This document shows, in pieces, positions 1-12,453 of a DNA stretch of 64,000 bases. The DNA lies in the NCBI GenBank assembly GCA_030280995.1, contig JASXTE010000001.1, positions 22,391,106 through 22,455,105 of the forward strand, in the 5' to 3' direction. The translations under genes and the position numbers were made by a program. Source of the stretch: Hemileia vastatrix. Taxonomy: Eukaryota > Basidiomycota > Pucciniomycetes > Pucciniales > Zaghouaniaceae. Under the pieces are notes generated by a model. That model was not told the origin of the DNA. It worked only from the letters and a program-made list of their open reading frames with translations, and ran no database searches. Within the stretch, counting starts at the first letter, position 1. Each line of letters begins with the position of its first letter.

Positions 1-1073
1 CCATTGTCAGGCAGCCTGCACGCATCATCAGAAAACAAAAATCAGGCTCAGAACATCCAAATTCAGCCAAAAAACAACCAAATTCTTCCATCCAACACCA
101 ATAACCCAACACCACAACCTCCTAATTCTCCCAGAGAAATGCGCACCGCCACCATTTCTTCTTCTATTAACACCAAAACAGCCAACACCGCTTCTAAACA
201 CAAAACTCCTGTTGCTTCAGGAGAAAACAACTTCACCTCTCCTCTGGCTGCCACTTATTCTTCTGAATCTTCATCCAGTAGATCCCAATAAGCCACCAGA
301 TCACCATCTCCTGGTCCTGCTCTCAATTAAACTGGAACTCCTCCGACAGCATCTAGTAAACCTGCACTAAGAAATAATATAAACACTGACAACAACAACA
401 GCCCTGCTTCTGCAACCAGAGCCCAGGAACCTCTTTCTTCTCCTTCATCTTCTCAACACCATTCAGAAAGTTACCCAGAAAATCCATACCTCCATCTGGT
501 GGACCCTCCTTCAATACCTATTCAACACTCTTCAGCCGTCAATATTCCAGCTGCATACAAATTTGAAGATCTCCCAATCTGTAAGTACCAAAAAAAATTA
601 ACAAAATACCATTTCTTCAACAGAGAATATTTATTGAACAAATTCTTCTGGTTTTAGTTGGAACCCCACTGCCTACAACTGCATTTGGAACTGGACAACC
701 CCTAGAAACAACCTTGACGCTGGATTACGCTGATATGAAGCAACACCTTAGCATGATGTGTTCAAACATGCTTAAAGCCTTTGCTCTTCATGGTCCATTG
801 AATGATTTTGAGAAGAATCTAAGAAAACAACTCCTTGATGACCACTGGAAGATTTCACAAATTATCAAACACACTTTCCAGCACTCCATTCCTACTTCTT
901 CTTCTTCTTTCCAAAATTTACATTCCAACCCAGTTCCAGACCATTATAACCCCTATTCTTTCTCCAGCCGCCTGCACCACAAGAAACACAGTTCTTCCTC
1001 TAATCCAAACAAGAAACAAAAACACCATAACCATCTGGACCAACCGCCAGAGGCTTCTTCATCCCGTCATTAA
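1..1073 (+). pseudogene. Antisense Ser/Pro-rich accessory gene of Ty3 copy A (partial, broken)
   Basis: This reads opposite to the gag-pol of its host element. Exon 1 (cut by the window edge) runs to 580, an intron covers 581-657 (GTAAGT donor, TTTTAG acceptor) and exon 2 runs 658-1073. The exon 1 product is rich in Ser, Thr, Pro and Asn. Exon 2 encodes a conserved block starting LTLDYADMKQHLSMMC and a basic His/Lys/Ser tail. Copy B (30003-31519, minus) has the same gene with the same 77-bp intron. This copy has in-frame stops at 289-291 and at about 328 where B reads through, so it is dead. The function is unknown and no enzyme motif is seen. The intron and the conserved frame in two copies are what support a real gene. 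Confidence 0.6.
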
Positions 1074-2289
1074 ATAAAACAATTTAAACAAAATTACTAA
1101 CTAGAAAATAATAACAGCTAACAGATATATAAAAATTTATTTATTTTTATTTTTACTTTTAGTTTATTTTTTTTAATTTATTGTTTTTTTATTTTTTTAT
1201 TTTATTTTATTTTATTTTTAACTACTAAACTACTAACATACTAAAAAAAAACTTTGAAAATGAAATTAAAATGAAATAAAAAAATAATATGAAATAAATA
1301 ATTATTACTAATGGTATCCCCCAGCCAATTGATGAGCTGTTCCAATGATACCTTACCCACATCCAAGTGCACCTTGATGTGGATACACAAATAAATATTT
1401 TAAAATGATTAATGATAAAAAAATTAGAAATTAAAAGAAAATAATAAAAAATGAAACACAGAAATAAATGAAATAAATAAAAAAAGCAAATAGCATTGCC
1501 CGGCCAATTGATAAGCCTTTCCCCACCAATGCTTGCCCACATCCAGGTGACCCTGATGTGGTAATACCATAATATTTGTGATTTTTCACTCTTTACATCC
1601 TAATTACCCCCATAAAAAAATTAAAAGAAAAAAAGAGAAAAAAGAAAAAAATCTAAAACTACAATCTAACACAACCATAAACACAGCAATTAGAAGAAAA
1701 GAAAGGTAAAAGGGTGGGCTCCCTCTAATAAGTAAAAATAATGGGAGACTACCAGTGATCCTCTGCCACTCCAAGGAAACAAAGAACCTGATCAAAACCA
1801 GTTTAAAGTCATAGTGGACTAAAACCTGAATAACAAAACCAGAACTAGGATTCAACTAGGACAAAAAGAATACTTGAAACAGACATTATGGGGTAGCTGT
1901 TATACAGAGCAGCCAGCTCATCAGTTACCCCCACACTTGCCAAAATAAAATCTAGAAGCCCCCACTGGGTAGCTTCTAACAAAACACAATATCCAACACA
2001 GAAAACCAAAACAATAAGCGTGAAGTGTCCAGCACTTGAAGATCAAAAGAATTTCCAGTTTAAAGTCATAGAGGACTAAAACCTGTGAAGAAAACCAATA
2101 CTAGGGTTCAACCAAATTAAGAGAAGGGGTTGGAAACAGACAATCTGGGGTAACTTTTGATAGAGAAGCCAGCCCATCAGTTAACCCCACGCTTGCCAAG
2201 GCAAAATCTAGAGGCCCTGCCTATGGGTACCCTCTAACATAAGTTTCCAAGAAACAGATTCACAGCATCACCACAAAAAAAGTCCAAAA
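1074..2289. repeat. 3' noncoding region of Ty3 copy A with internal repeats
   Basis: There is no credible gene here. It holds an AT-rich TTTTA-type simple repeat (about 1130-1220), two diverged copies of a module containing CCAATTGATGAG and ACATCCA (about 1315-1385 and 1495-1560), two copies of a module with GAGCAGCCAGCTCATCAGTTA (about 1900-1930 and 2165-2195), and two dyads reading CCAGTTTAAAGTCATA (about 1799 and 2055). The same modules lie in the same order, inverted, at 28890-29945 in copy B. They therefore belong to the element. Confidence 0.6.
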
Positions 2290-5200
2290 TTAAAGAATGG
2301 TCCGTAGTTTATCCTCATTTGGAGTCATTTCTTCACTTCTTGTACCTCTAGCGTAAAACCTCTTCACTTGATCCGCAGCTACCCTCTTCTTTAGGACTGC
2401 ACCATCCAACTCTTCCAAAACATAAGAACCTCCAGAAACTTGAGATCTGACCCTGTAAGGTCCATTCCATCTGTCAGAAAACATTTTTTGCCACTGACTC
2501 TCCAAACTTCTATTATACACCAAAACCAAAAAACCAGGTTTCAAGGGATTCTTGAGTCTATGAGCCAACTTCTTGTCCCAATATCTGACTGATTGATCTC
2601 TTATTTTAATCATTCTAGAGTATGCCTTCTCTTGAAATTCCTCTCTACATTCCAACTGTTGCATTATGGAACAGAGCAAATCTTCTGTTGAGCACACATC
2701 ATCCCAGTCAATTCAAGGATAAGAGACAGCTTCCAAATCCACTGGAAGAATAGCTTTCTGACCAAAAATCAATTCGTAAGTAGAATAGCCAGTTGTTTTT
2801 TTTACAGTGACTCTATCAGCAAATAACACCAAGGGTAAATAATGCCTCCATTTTTCAGCACTATCTCCACACATCTTCACCAAAGCATTCTTGATAACTT
2901 GATGGCCTCTTTCAACCATACCTTCAGCTTCAGAATAATAAGGCATAGCCATCCTGACTTTAGAACCAATAATTGGCACAGCTTCTTTGAATTCAGCTCC
3001 AAACTCTGGCCCTGCGTGAAGAGTCACCAACTTCCTCAACCCATATCTAAATACCCATTCTTTCTTCAAAAACACTGCCACATTCTTGGAAGTCAAATTA
3101 ACCAGAGGCGCTGCCTCAACCCAACCAGACAAATCATCCCTGGCAACAATCAAGTATTTATACCTGCCCTATTTAATATGGACAGCATCCAAATTGACTC
3201 TTCCAAACACATTTGATTCACCAGTAGCACGGCCAACCTCTTTAGGTTTCAAGTGACTTCTTCTTTGGAACTATTCACAAGATTGAACCCATCACTGCAC
3301 AGCCAACTTCATACCTGGCCACAAAAATCTGTCTGCTACTCTTCTGTAATTCTTCCCAAAGCTCTATGGCTAAGGTCTTTATGCAAAGATATCAACACCA
3401 ACTCTTGACCCTTCTTCTGAGTCACCACAACTTGAGGATTTGGATGCCTCCTCATCATCAACCTTCTTCCTGACACATTGAATCCAGGACTTTTCTTCTT
3501 GATTGCCAAACAAGTATTATCATCACAAATATCTCGCCTCTCCAAGGTCAACAGATATTCAACCAAAATAAAATAAAACCCAGTCTGACCCCAAGTTACA
3601 TCTTCAACATCCAACAACACAACATTCAAAGGTACAACCCTATCCTCAAAGTTACCAGTGTACACATGAGCCACCCGACCTGCCAATCCAGGACACCAAT
3701 CTCTAAAATTTGATAAATCTCTTTCTTTCCACTGAATCCTATGAGAATTTAGTTCACTGACAAACACACCATTCTCTAGATTTGAGCTATCCCAAACAAC
3801 AGCCCCATCTTTATCAACAAAAACATCCTGATCACCAGAATCAAGATCAGAAACATCCAGTTTATCCTCTTGACAAGGACAGAAAAATCATCCAGTTTAG
3901 CCTCATGGGGGAGGAGAGAAAAATCTTCAGAACCCTTTGTGCTGTATCTAACAACTGGAACATCTTCATCAAACTCTTCAGGATCAGAATCTTCATCTGT
4001 GGGCAGTCTTCTTGACAATCCATCTGGCATTGTAAAAGTTTTACCTAGCTTGTGCACCAAGTCAAAAGAAAAATGTTGAATAAATGCCACCCACCTAGTC
4101 ATTGGAGCATTTGGCGGACTAGGTGTGTTGAAAATTTGAACAAGAGATTTAGCATGCACCTGCAGCTCAAAATGCTTCCCCACAAAACAGTTTTTAGCTT
4201 CTTTAGGGTCTTTGCTACACTGCACAATTCCAAATTTGGCTGAGAGTACCTAGATTCCACCTCATTAAAAACCACAGACTCATACCTTACTTGCCTAACC
4301 TTCCCAGATTTATCTTCCTAAGACAAGACAGCACCAGCAGCAATATAACTTGAGTCCACCACCAGATAAATTTTTCCAGCTTCCCTTCCATAATCCAACT
4401 GGTGAAGAATAATATCTTCACCCACCACCTTCTTCAACTTCTGAAACGCCTCTTCACACTCTTCAGTCCATTCCCACTCTGCATCTTTTCTGGTCAACCT
4501 CCTTAAAGGTGAAGCCAACAAAGAAAAATCTTTAATGAAAATCCTGACATACACGCAAACTCCCAAAAATCCTCTGACTTCAGTAGTATTTTTAGGCCTT
4601 TGCCATGACTGAATTTTATTAACCTTCTACTTTGCCATAATCCTCCCTTCTTTACATACCACGTGCCCCAGAATTTCCTGAACCGGAACACAACAACAAA
4701 ACTTTGACCCAAAAATGGTCAAACCAGCCTCTTCAATTCTAAACAGTACTCTCTCTAGAGTAATTGCATATTCCCAAACAAACCTCCTTATACCTAAGTT
4801 TTTTTTCAGCACTTCATTTCCATAATCAGTGGAGGGTCCTTTAATTCCACCGTCATCAATAAAAATACCAGCATGAGTAAGTACCTCATCCTGTAAAATC
4901 CAAGACATTTGTGCTTGATAAACTGCTACTGAATTAGTTGCTCCTTGAGGCAACCTAGTGAGCTGAAATCTCCCCAGAGGGGTCTCAAATGTTATGAGTG
5001 GCTGTGAATCAGTGTGAAGTTCCCTTTTATAATAGCCACCCATAACATCACACAAACCATAACACACCCTTCCAGCAAAGGCTTCTACACAGTCTTCAGC
5101 ACTTGTTGCATCCCTGCATCCTTGATAGTAACTCTATTCAGGGATATAAGATCATGAACCACCCTGAGTTTTTCCATTCTGCTTTTTAACACAGAACACT

Positions 5201-6780
5201 GGACTTCTGTAACTAGAAGTTCATTGTTCATACAATCTAGTCCTGACTCTTTCCCTAACAATCTCTACAAAATCATCATGTATAGCAGCAAGAATTGGAA
5301 TAGGTTTGATTTGCCAAGGTTCATGACAAACCACAGGAATCAAGTAAGGTTCCCCATAAGAGTGTTTAAAAACACCCCTTTCCTCTTCAACAAATGCCAT
5401 TGCCTTCTCCCTTAGCACAATAACATTCAACAACAATTTCTTTTCCTCCTCAGATAACCAACCATCAGGACCAAGTTAACAACCTTCAACCTTTCCATTT
5501 TCACTCTAGCAGTTTCCTCAAAATCAGGAGGATTCTTCACTGGAGGAGTACAGTACGGATCTCTTGACAACAGAGGTCTCTTCAGTGAAGGATTTAATCC
5601 TACAGGCATAGGCTCATTGACAGGCCTAATCTTCTGTGCCACCTTCTTGTACTTTGCATCTCTACTTTCAACTTAAGGAATCTTCAGGATGTCTTCTTCA
5701 CCAGACCTGGAACAAAACCAGGGGTTTCCCCAATGCTCACAGACATTTCCAAGGTAATGTTTTTGAAAGATGTAGAAGAAACCCTAGTGGTGCACAATTT
5801 GGAAGACTTACTTTTAGACCCCAATCTCACCACTCCAAAGATTTTCCGCATATCTTTCAATAAAGATATATAACCCATTTTCTTTTTTGAACTTGAATTA
5901 AAATTAATTGAAAATCTTGAAAAAGAACAAAGACTTGATAAAAAACTTGATGAATATTTGCAAATAAGAGAAACATTAAAAAGAGAAAGTTGAAAATCCA
6001 CTTGGTATATCTCCAAGGGAGCAGACCTACTACAACCTAGGGTTTCCTCACCTTGGGGAGAGGTTGTAGCACTTGGGTGATCAGCCCTCATCATTCTAAA
6101 AAATACAGACTCTCTCTATAGCCTGTGCCACACTCCAAAAATACTGAGGCAGCACCCACTTCTTTTCTCCTCCTACAAAAATCCATGAATTGACACATGG
6201 AAGACAAACCAGGCCTGGATTCCCAACCATCATCTCCAGGATATAATAACCTCATGTGAAGTCTTCTTTTATCTTCACCAGTAAACTCCAAACTAATCCC
6301 CATGTCAAATTGATAGCCAATTCTTGCCTTGAAATCCATCGAGAATGGCCTGCCTAAAACTCCTTTTACATTACCTTAAGCAATGTAAAAATGAGCCTTT
6401 CCAGAGGCTCCACCAACATCCAACTTAACAAACTTTGAGGCTCCCATCAACTCCATTACATGGCCATGTATACCTCTTAAATTCCCACCAATTTCAGTTT
6501 TGATGGGGAGGCCTAAATGATTGGCCTCAAACAAAGAAATCAGGTTAATCTGTGAACCTGAATCCAATAATTCCCTAGCCTCCCTTCCATTCAGGGTGAC
6601 CTAGACATACCCTAGAGGTGCAGAAAAATGTGTTTCCAACCCCTCTCCAAACTTCTCTTCAGAATCACATATGTATTCCACTTTTCCAGAATAAACCCTT
6701 CTCCTGGTCAACAACTTTTTTTGTCTATCAGCCAACCCAGGGCTGATAGCATATAACTCTCCGTAAGTGAGAGAAACATG
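2290..6780 (-). pseudogene. Ty3 copy A pol (protease, RT, RNase H, integrase), decayed
   Basis: This is a broken Ty3/gypsy polyprotein read right to left. Visible pieces are a protease-like DSGSQINLIS (about 6540-6570), RT with LPQGATNS and a FIDD active site (about 4840-4960), RNase H (about 3930-4570) with VVDSSYIAAGAVLS, integrase catalytic core (about 2715-3155) with ARDDLSGW and a C-terminal GPY-type module with WNGPYRV (about 2440). The expected second catalytic Asp of integrase is replaced (TLHAGPEF). The frame is interrupted by many stops and at least one frameshift. Several of these breaks are identical in copy B: a frameshift near 5105, TAG at 4627-4629, TGA at 3292-3294, TAG at 3271-3273 and TAG at 3169-3171. 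No chromodomain is seen at the C terminus. Confidence 0.85.
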
Positions 6781-8471
6781 ACCCTAATTCATCCTTTCCA
6801 GAACAGAGTCCATAAAACTTGATTTGCCAGAGACTACTGGCCTCTCAAAGTGAGCCCTTGGCTTCACTACCTTGGTCCTAGAATTTTCCTGAGGACCAGC
6901 ACCACCAACAGATTTCCCATCTACAGGAATCAAACCAGATCCCTCACCAGAACCTCTGACTCCATAAGGCCTTGACAATGAAGCCAACAGAACCTCCTCC
7001 TCAGAGTCAGAGTCCACATCCATAGGCATTTGCTCACCATTAAGGTCCAATGCTCCAAAACTAGGGGGGCCCATATTTGCAATCCCCTTCTGCATTTTAT
7101 ACAGCTCCTCTTTGCTGTACTTCTTCCTAGCTGCACCCAGCTTAGGATCCGCCTTTGATGCCTTAGGCTTTGGAGGGGCCTGAGAACTGCTCTTAGGCCT
7201 TCCCACCTTGCCTTCCTCTATGTCATAAACACTAGCCAAGCACTCACCACTTGACTTTCCTCCGCAAGAATACAACTCTAATCCACCAAAGAAGTAGAAA
7301 AAGAGACTTTGTTCACCTCCTTCCCTTTTCCCTTTCGGTCTCCATCTTTCTTAGTAGAGGAAGTCCCCTGATCAGGAATCTCCTCAAATCTTGGCCTCTG
7401 CTGATTGAGAACAGCCCTTCTCCTGACCATGTCCACAGGAGCCTGCCCCTCACTGGGCTTGACAAACTGACCATCAAGGAGCTTGAATACCCTGCCATCA
7501 AATTCTACTTTGCCCTCTGACACATCTCTGTTCAAAGCCCAACATTCATTGGACTTATGTCCACTCCTTCCGCAATAAGAGAAAACCCAAGGTTCACTCC
7601 TACCATCCCGCCTATCAAATTCTCTGGGCTGCGGAGGCGCCTTATTGGCCTTCTTATCCTCCTGAACAAAAATATGAAGCTGTTTTTTCAGATCAGCCAA
7701 CTGCTCTACCACTGGGTCCTGCTCCTGTTTGTGAACCTTCACCATATTCTTCTCTTCTTTCTCTACCTTACCCTCCTCCTTGGCCAAAGCCTCACTGACT
7801 TTTCTGACATATTTGGTGCACCCTTCTTGATAGGTGTCCACCGCCAATAGCTTCAGATGGGCCTCCACTGCCTCCTTCACCTTGTCCAAGGCAGGCAGCT
7901 TTTGATACCCATTAGAAAGAGTCTTCATCAAGTCTTTCCTTGATAACTATTTTAACACATCCATCCTGACATCTCTAGCCATGAAAGACCTAAAAACATC
8001 TTTGGCAGCATTCTCATGTGCCAGCTCCTTCACTTCCACCAAGTATTCCGCCACAGGATCAAACTGTAGCAGAAACTTCCTGTAACTGTGAAAGTTACCA
8101 ACACTGCCATAAGACTACCACTCACTGAAAACCTTATTCAGATCCACCATAGTGAACCTGAAAACCCATCTATCAACTACTTCCCTACACAATAACCTCC
8201 AATCTCTCTTCTTGTAGCCAGACATTGCTACAACCTCCTTCTCCACCGCCCTATCTCCAATGAAGAAGATGATTTACTTCACCATATCCAGGTGGGAAGC
8301 ACCGTCAATGTCAGCAGCGGTTTCATACTTCTCTAGGAACCACTTAAAATCATCACCATTAAACTTGGTACCATCCCAAGTTTTGATCCTAACACATTCC
8401 CTAACCGTCACAGCAGGCGGAACTTCCCCCCCACTGAAAGTCACCACAGGAATTGAAGATCCAGAAGCCAT
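6781..8471 (-). pseudogene. Ty3 copy A gag, decayed
   Basis: The start is the ATG at 8471 (MASGSSIPVV), matching the gag start of copy B. The protein resembles fungal Ty3 capsid: an N-terminal WFLEKYETAA block, then a Lys/Glu-rich linker, then a single CCHC-type knuckle near 7555-7590. In that knuckle the first Cys is Phe (FSYCGRSGHKSNEC), so only three ligands remain. Downstream is a Ser/Pro/Gly-rich region before the protease. In-frame stops interrupt it (for example just after MVK at about 8274, and in the WQSYG and LKELS regions relative to B). It is nonfunctional. Confidence 0.8.
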
Positions 8472-8564
8472 TCTTCCAGACAAAAATACCAAAAATAGCC
8501 AATCACAGGCAACAAAGAATCCAAAGAACTAACAGATCTGTTACCCCACGTTGGGTTCCAGAAA

Positions 8565-9656
8565 TGTAGACAATCCTATAGTACTAGCTATAGGCCTTGA
8601 CCAAGGGAGTTGGAGTAAAACCAGAAGAAAAACCCCTGTCCCTTTAGAAAAATAGAGTGAGATTTACTTGTTACAGTAAATTGGTTCCTGCTACCACAAA
8701 GCCCCTTTTCCAAGCACACTTGACTGCTTGATCAGTCAAGAAAGTAGTCTCCAGACAGACTACCACACCAAAGAACTGAAATGTAGACTAATGTCCACAC
8801 CAGAGAAAGCAATGATACTTGATTTAGGTTGCATATCCACACCAGAGACAGCAATGATACTTGCTATAGCTTGCAAGACTATAACAGAGAAAATAGTTGC
8901 TAAGCTAAGTTAAATGAAGAACTTACTTGCAACAAAAACACAGCCAAATTGTGGCCAGCAAACAGTGAAAACTAAGTGAGGAACAAGGATATCACCACCA
9001 GATGGTTGAATGATAATTAAAGTTGCCCCAAACTGTCATAATCACTATGTACACACAGACTACTAATCAAGATCCCATGCACACCTGCAAATACGGTGTT
9101 CCTGAACACCAAATTGCATAAAACCTCCCTAGAAGCGCTTCCAGCCCTCTAGCATGGAGGCAGGTGATCTGCCCGGCACTGGGAAGCTCACCTGAGGCGG
9201 CCTGACCACCCTGAAGCCAGAAAACCACCAAAAACACCCAAACTACTTAGAAAATTCACCTACAACTACTAAAACCCTTAAAACACATAATTACACTACA
9301 ACAACATTGAGACATGAAATATAGAGAAAATTCTGCTCCTTCCTATGGTACTAAGCACTTAACCCTAAGATATACGGTTAGCTCATAAAACACAAAAAAC
9401 AAAATTCAACAGCAATCTTTTGAATATGAAAAGTTAGAAAGTATCCCCCAAATACTTATTCTATGAAAAATGTCCACATGACATAAAATATAGAGAAAAA
9501 CCAGGGATATCCAATGGTAGCCTCCAGATCCCCATAGTTCTAATATTTGCTGCGTAATTCCAGAAAAATACCCAATTTTCAACAATGCCATTTAAGCCAT
9601 ACAAAAGTACCACCAAATAAACCAACAAAGGGCTCTGCCAATGTTGGAAGACCACA
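8565..9656 (-). repeat. 5' LTR of Ty3 copy A
   Basis: In element orientation the LTR starts TGTGGTCTTCC at 9656 and ends TCTACA at 8565, giving 1092 bp. It matches the LTRs of copy B (16979-18072 and 32892-33966). Directly downstream in the element is TTTC and then TGGAACCCAACGTGGGG (about 8544-8560), a tRNA-type primer-binding site. The tRNA was not assigned. The partner LTR lies left of the window, so the TSD cannot be checked. Confidence 0.85.
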
Positions 9657-10799
9657 AAAGCATAAAATTCCTACTTGAATTCCATATATTCACATAAAAA
9701 TAAAATGTACAATTTTTTGTATGAGCTACAGAAGAAAAATGTTATTGAAAAAAATGGTATTCCCACAAAAATCCAGTTTCAAATTGAATTTTAATATATA
9801 GTTATTGGTTTATTATAATTTCTATTTGAAAATTTGAGATTATTTTTATGTATAATTTTTTTCAAAATAAAAATTAACTGACTATTGATTCATTTTTTTT
9901 AAAAATAAGATCATTTTACTACACAAAGAAATCTTACAAAAAATAAATGTAAGAAAATAAAATAAAAATATTCAGAATTTCAGACTTTCAATTTTTTTAG
10001 TTAATATATATTATATATATTTAAAGTATTTGTTGAAGCACTATAGCTATAAGAAGGTAGAAATTATTTTCCTTAAAATTCCAATAATTTTGATACATGA
10101 AAAAGGTGCAAAAACATGATTCAAGTATACCACATCAAGAATTAAAATTATTTGAAGATACAAAATCAATTATTTATTATTGATTATTTATTAGTAAAAA
10201 TAAACTATGAAAGTGCTTTATTGAGTTAAAAAGTAACCAATAAAACATGACTCAGGTTTTTCTTTTTCTTTTACTTTTTTCTTTTTGGTTTTGTGTGTTT
10301 TTTACTTAGTGCTAGACCTCAAAATTTAAAACTCCTGATGGTTCAATGTGCTTCTCATTTAATTCATTTAAGTTCAACAAATAATATTTTTCAATATAAA
10401 AATTCTAATATGAAATACAATACAACTTCAGTTTATATGGTTTCTATTAAAATATTACTATTTTTAATTCTGAATGAACAATTTTTTGATATTTAAAAGG
10501 TAAATATTAGCTTTCATATGTTTTGAAAAAGATTTTCTTAAAATACCTAATCAATTTAAAAATGATAACTTTAGAATTAATAATCTATTTTTCTGTAATT
10601 TTATTGATAAAATAGAATTGAAAAATATGATAAAAATATATTTAATGAAAAAGAAATTTGTGTTGAGAAGATTCTTAAACTTTCCTTACTTTAATTTCTA
10701 ATCAGATTTCATTGAAGTTTCACAATTATTTCAGTAAAGATTCATTTATCATTAATCAGGAGTTCAAGCCATTGTTAAAGAAGAGTTCATCATAAGTCC
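9657..10799. other. AT-rich spacer without a recognisable gene
   Basis: This is low-complexity AT-rich DNA between the LTR of copy A and the GH5 paralogue. The short ORFs (for example 10293-10496) have biased AT-driven composition, no motif and no intron context. No tRNA, MITE end or coding block was recognised. Confidence 0.6.
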
Positions 10800-10856
10800 T
10801 ATCAGACTTCAAGTTGAGGACTTGTTAGCAAGTCCACCCCCAAATATTATGTGGTG
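10800..10856 (-). mobile_element. Solo end of a CACCACA-type MITE
   Basis: Read on the minus strand this begins CACCACATAATATTTGGGGG and continues GACTTGCTAACAAGTC. That matches the terminal inverted repeat of the 260-bp elements at 12194-12453 and 15244-15503, and most closely the fragment at 56975. It abuts the first recognisable GH5 paralogue exon. Confidence 0.55.
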
Positions 10857-10859
10857 ATA

Positions 10860-11246
10860 GATCTCCTGGTTTTGTCACAGCTAGAAAGGGTCACTTCTAC
10901 CTTGGCAACCATCTATTTGATTTTAGAGGACTCATGTAAGTGTCTGAGTATTGTCTTAAATAGCCCAGTTTATTATTGAACTTTTATTATTCTATATTCT
11001 CAGTACCCCGTATACATTAGTCAATGAGCTGAAACTTGATACAAAATCAGAAGCAGGGAAATACTTGATAACTGTTCATTTTAGCAACTGTTTTTGAAAA
11101 TTCTGACACAATGTCATCCATTTATGGTTTTGGCTCTCCTGCTTTGAGAATATATACTCTCAAGGTCTCTAACTCACAATTCAATCTGTCCACTGCTCCA
11201 AATTATACTAACATTGATGGTTGAAATAACCAAATACTAGGTATGA
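10860..11246 (+). pseudogene. Decayed paralogue of the GH5 gene, exons 1-3
   Basis: Exon 1, tiny exon 2 and exon 3 of the intact gene at 46083-54797 can be aligned here: the GFVT-ARKGHFYLG block, a GTAAGT donor after the equivalent of FDFRG, a degenerate exon 2 around 10985-11030, and exon 3 (about 11080-11246) reading VFENSDTMSS and RIYTLKVSNSQF. It is dead. The exon 2 donor is lost, a Trp codon of exon 3 is TGA, and the signal peptide region is missing or replaced by a MITE end. It has no copia in intron 2, so it preserves the unfilled state of that intron. Homology resumes downstream at about 15065-15243 and 15504-15675. Confidence 0.75.
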
Positions 11247-11649
11247 AATTATTTTTATTCTTCTTGAAATCACCAGGAGTAAAGAGTGGTAATCAAGTGT
11301 AAAGTTATGAGGATCATATAAAGAAGCACATTATTGGTTATAAATTTGAAATCTATCTTCACAGAACCTGATAGTGACATACAGAGAATTATCAAGCAAG
11401 TGAAACAAAATCAAAAAATTCCAGAAATTTTTGAGCAGGGCAAAAAATTGTGCTGCAGATTATTTTAAAAGCTCTAGTTTATGATGCAGCTCTAGAATGA
11501 ATGTAATGGGACTAAATGACAGGGAAAATGGATCCAGTGCCATGAAATAGATTGAAGCTGTATAAGAGATCTTCAGCACAAATTTTTGTCCTGTCAATTT
11601 GTTTTTTTGACAATTTTTGATTTTGTTTCTATTGCTTCAAATTTCACTG

Positions 11650-12021
11650 TACAGCCAAGTCACAAAAGCTTTCAGAATTTTTGACAAAAATCAAATTTGT
11701 ATTCACACAAAAATGATTTGACTATTCAAAAGTGTAGAAAGAGGGTGGGTCATAAAATCTTGCAGAATTTTTGATGAAAAAATAAAAGTTGTTATCACCA
11801 AAAAATGATTTTCCTATTCAAAAGGGTTGGGGATAGGGCAAGGTTACTTCCTTTTGAATAGGAAAATTGTTTTTTTGTCAGAAAAACTTTTATTTTTTCA
11901 TCAAAAATTTGGCAAGATTATATTACTTGGCTAAAATTCTTTTTTAATACGCAAATTATTTTTTGTAGGCCAAAATTGTATTTTTTTGTTGAAAATTCCA
12001 CAAGCTTTTGTGAGTTTGTTT
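11650..12021. mobile_element. Nested pair of Tc1/mariner-like MITEs
   Basis: The outer left end TACAGCCAAGTCACAAAAGC (11650) has its inverted partner near 12000-12021 (CCACAAGCTTTTGTGA). Inside is a second inverted pair: about 11755 (CTTGCAGAATTTTTGATG) and about 11905-11930 (CATCAAAAATTTGGCAAG). The same ends occur in the cleaner element at 44854-45047. No ORF is present. It lies in the equivalent of intron 3 of the GH5 paralogue. Confidence 0.6.
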
Positions 12022-12193
12022 TATCAAGTGATTTTCTGGTTGAAATTGTTAGAGCTGCCCAGGGTTTAATTTTAAAATTTCAAAATCAACTCTTACAAGA
12101 GACAGAAGCTTAATTAAGCAATGTATAGTGCAATTTTCAGCTGACAGGGTCCTTAGGACTTCCAACAGACATTATGGAATATATCAAGACAAA

Positions 12194-12453
12194 CACCACA
12201 CAATATGGGGGCAGACTTGCTAGAGAGTCCACAACCTTGGACCCAAAATCACCATAGATTGAACACACATTGAGCTATTGACAAAGCAATCATACAATCA
12301 AGGATGAAAACCACTCAGAAAAAAAGTTTTAGGTGGGTTTTCAAGTAGTGTTCAGTAGGGTTTCAGTATGAGTTCAGTCTGAGTTCCATCTGAGTTCTGT
12401 CTGAGTTCAGGTTGGGGACTTTCTAGCAAGTTCACCCCCTATATTGGGTAGTG
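12194..12453. mobile_element. MITE with CACCACA/CACTACC ends, 260 bp
   Basis: The left end reads CACCACACAATATGGGGGCA and the right end is its imperfect inverse (complement starts CACTACCCAATATAGGGGGT). The middle carries short direct repeats of the type GAGTTCAGTCT. The copy at 15244-15503 is the same length and lies in reverse order inside, so the two form a local inverted pair. No coding capacity. The TSD is unclear. Confidence 0.65.

Noticed and set aside
1225..1855. Minus-strand hydrophobic ORFs in copy A 3' region
   Set aside because: Their Phe/Leu-rich composition follows from AT-rich simple sequence. The B counterpart (29236-29712) is not conserved as a protein.
8260..8532. Plus-strand ORFs opposite the gag-pol of copy A (also 2842-3216, 7251-7520, 7557-7850)
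   Set aside because: They are shadows of the antisense gag-pol and lack conservation in copy B as reading frames.
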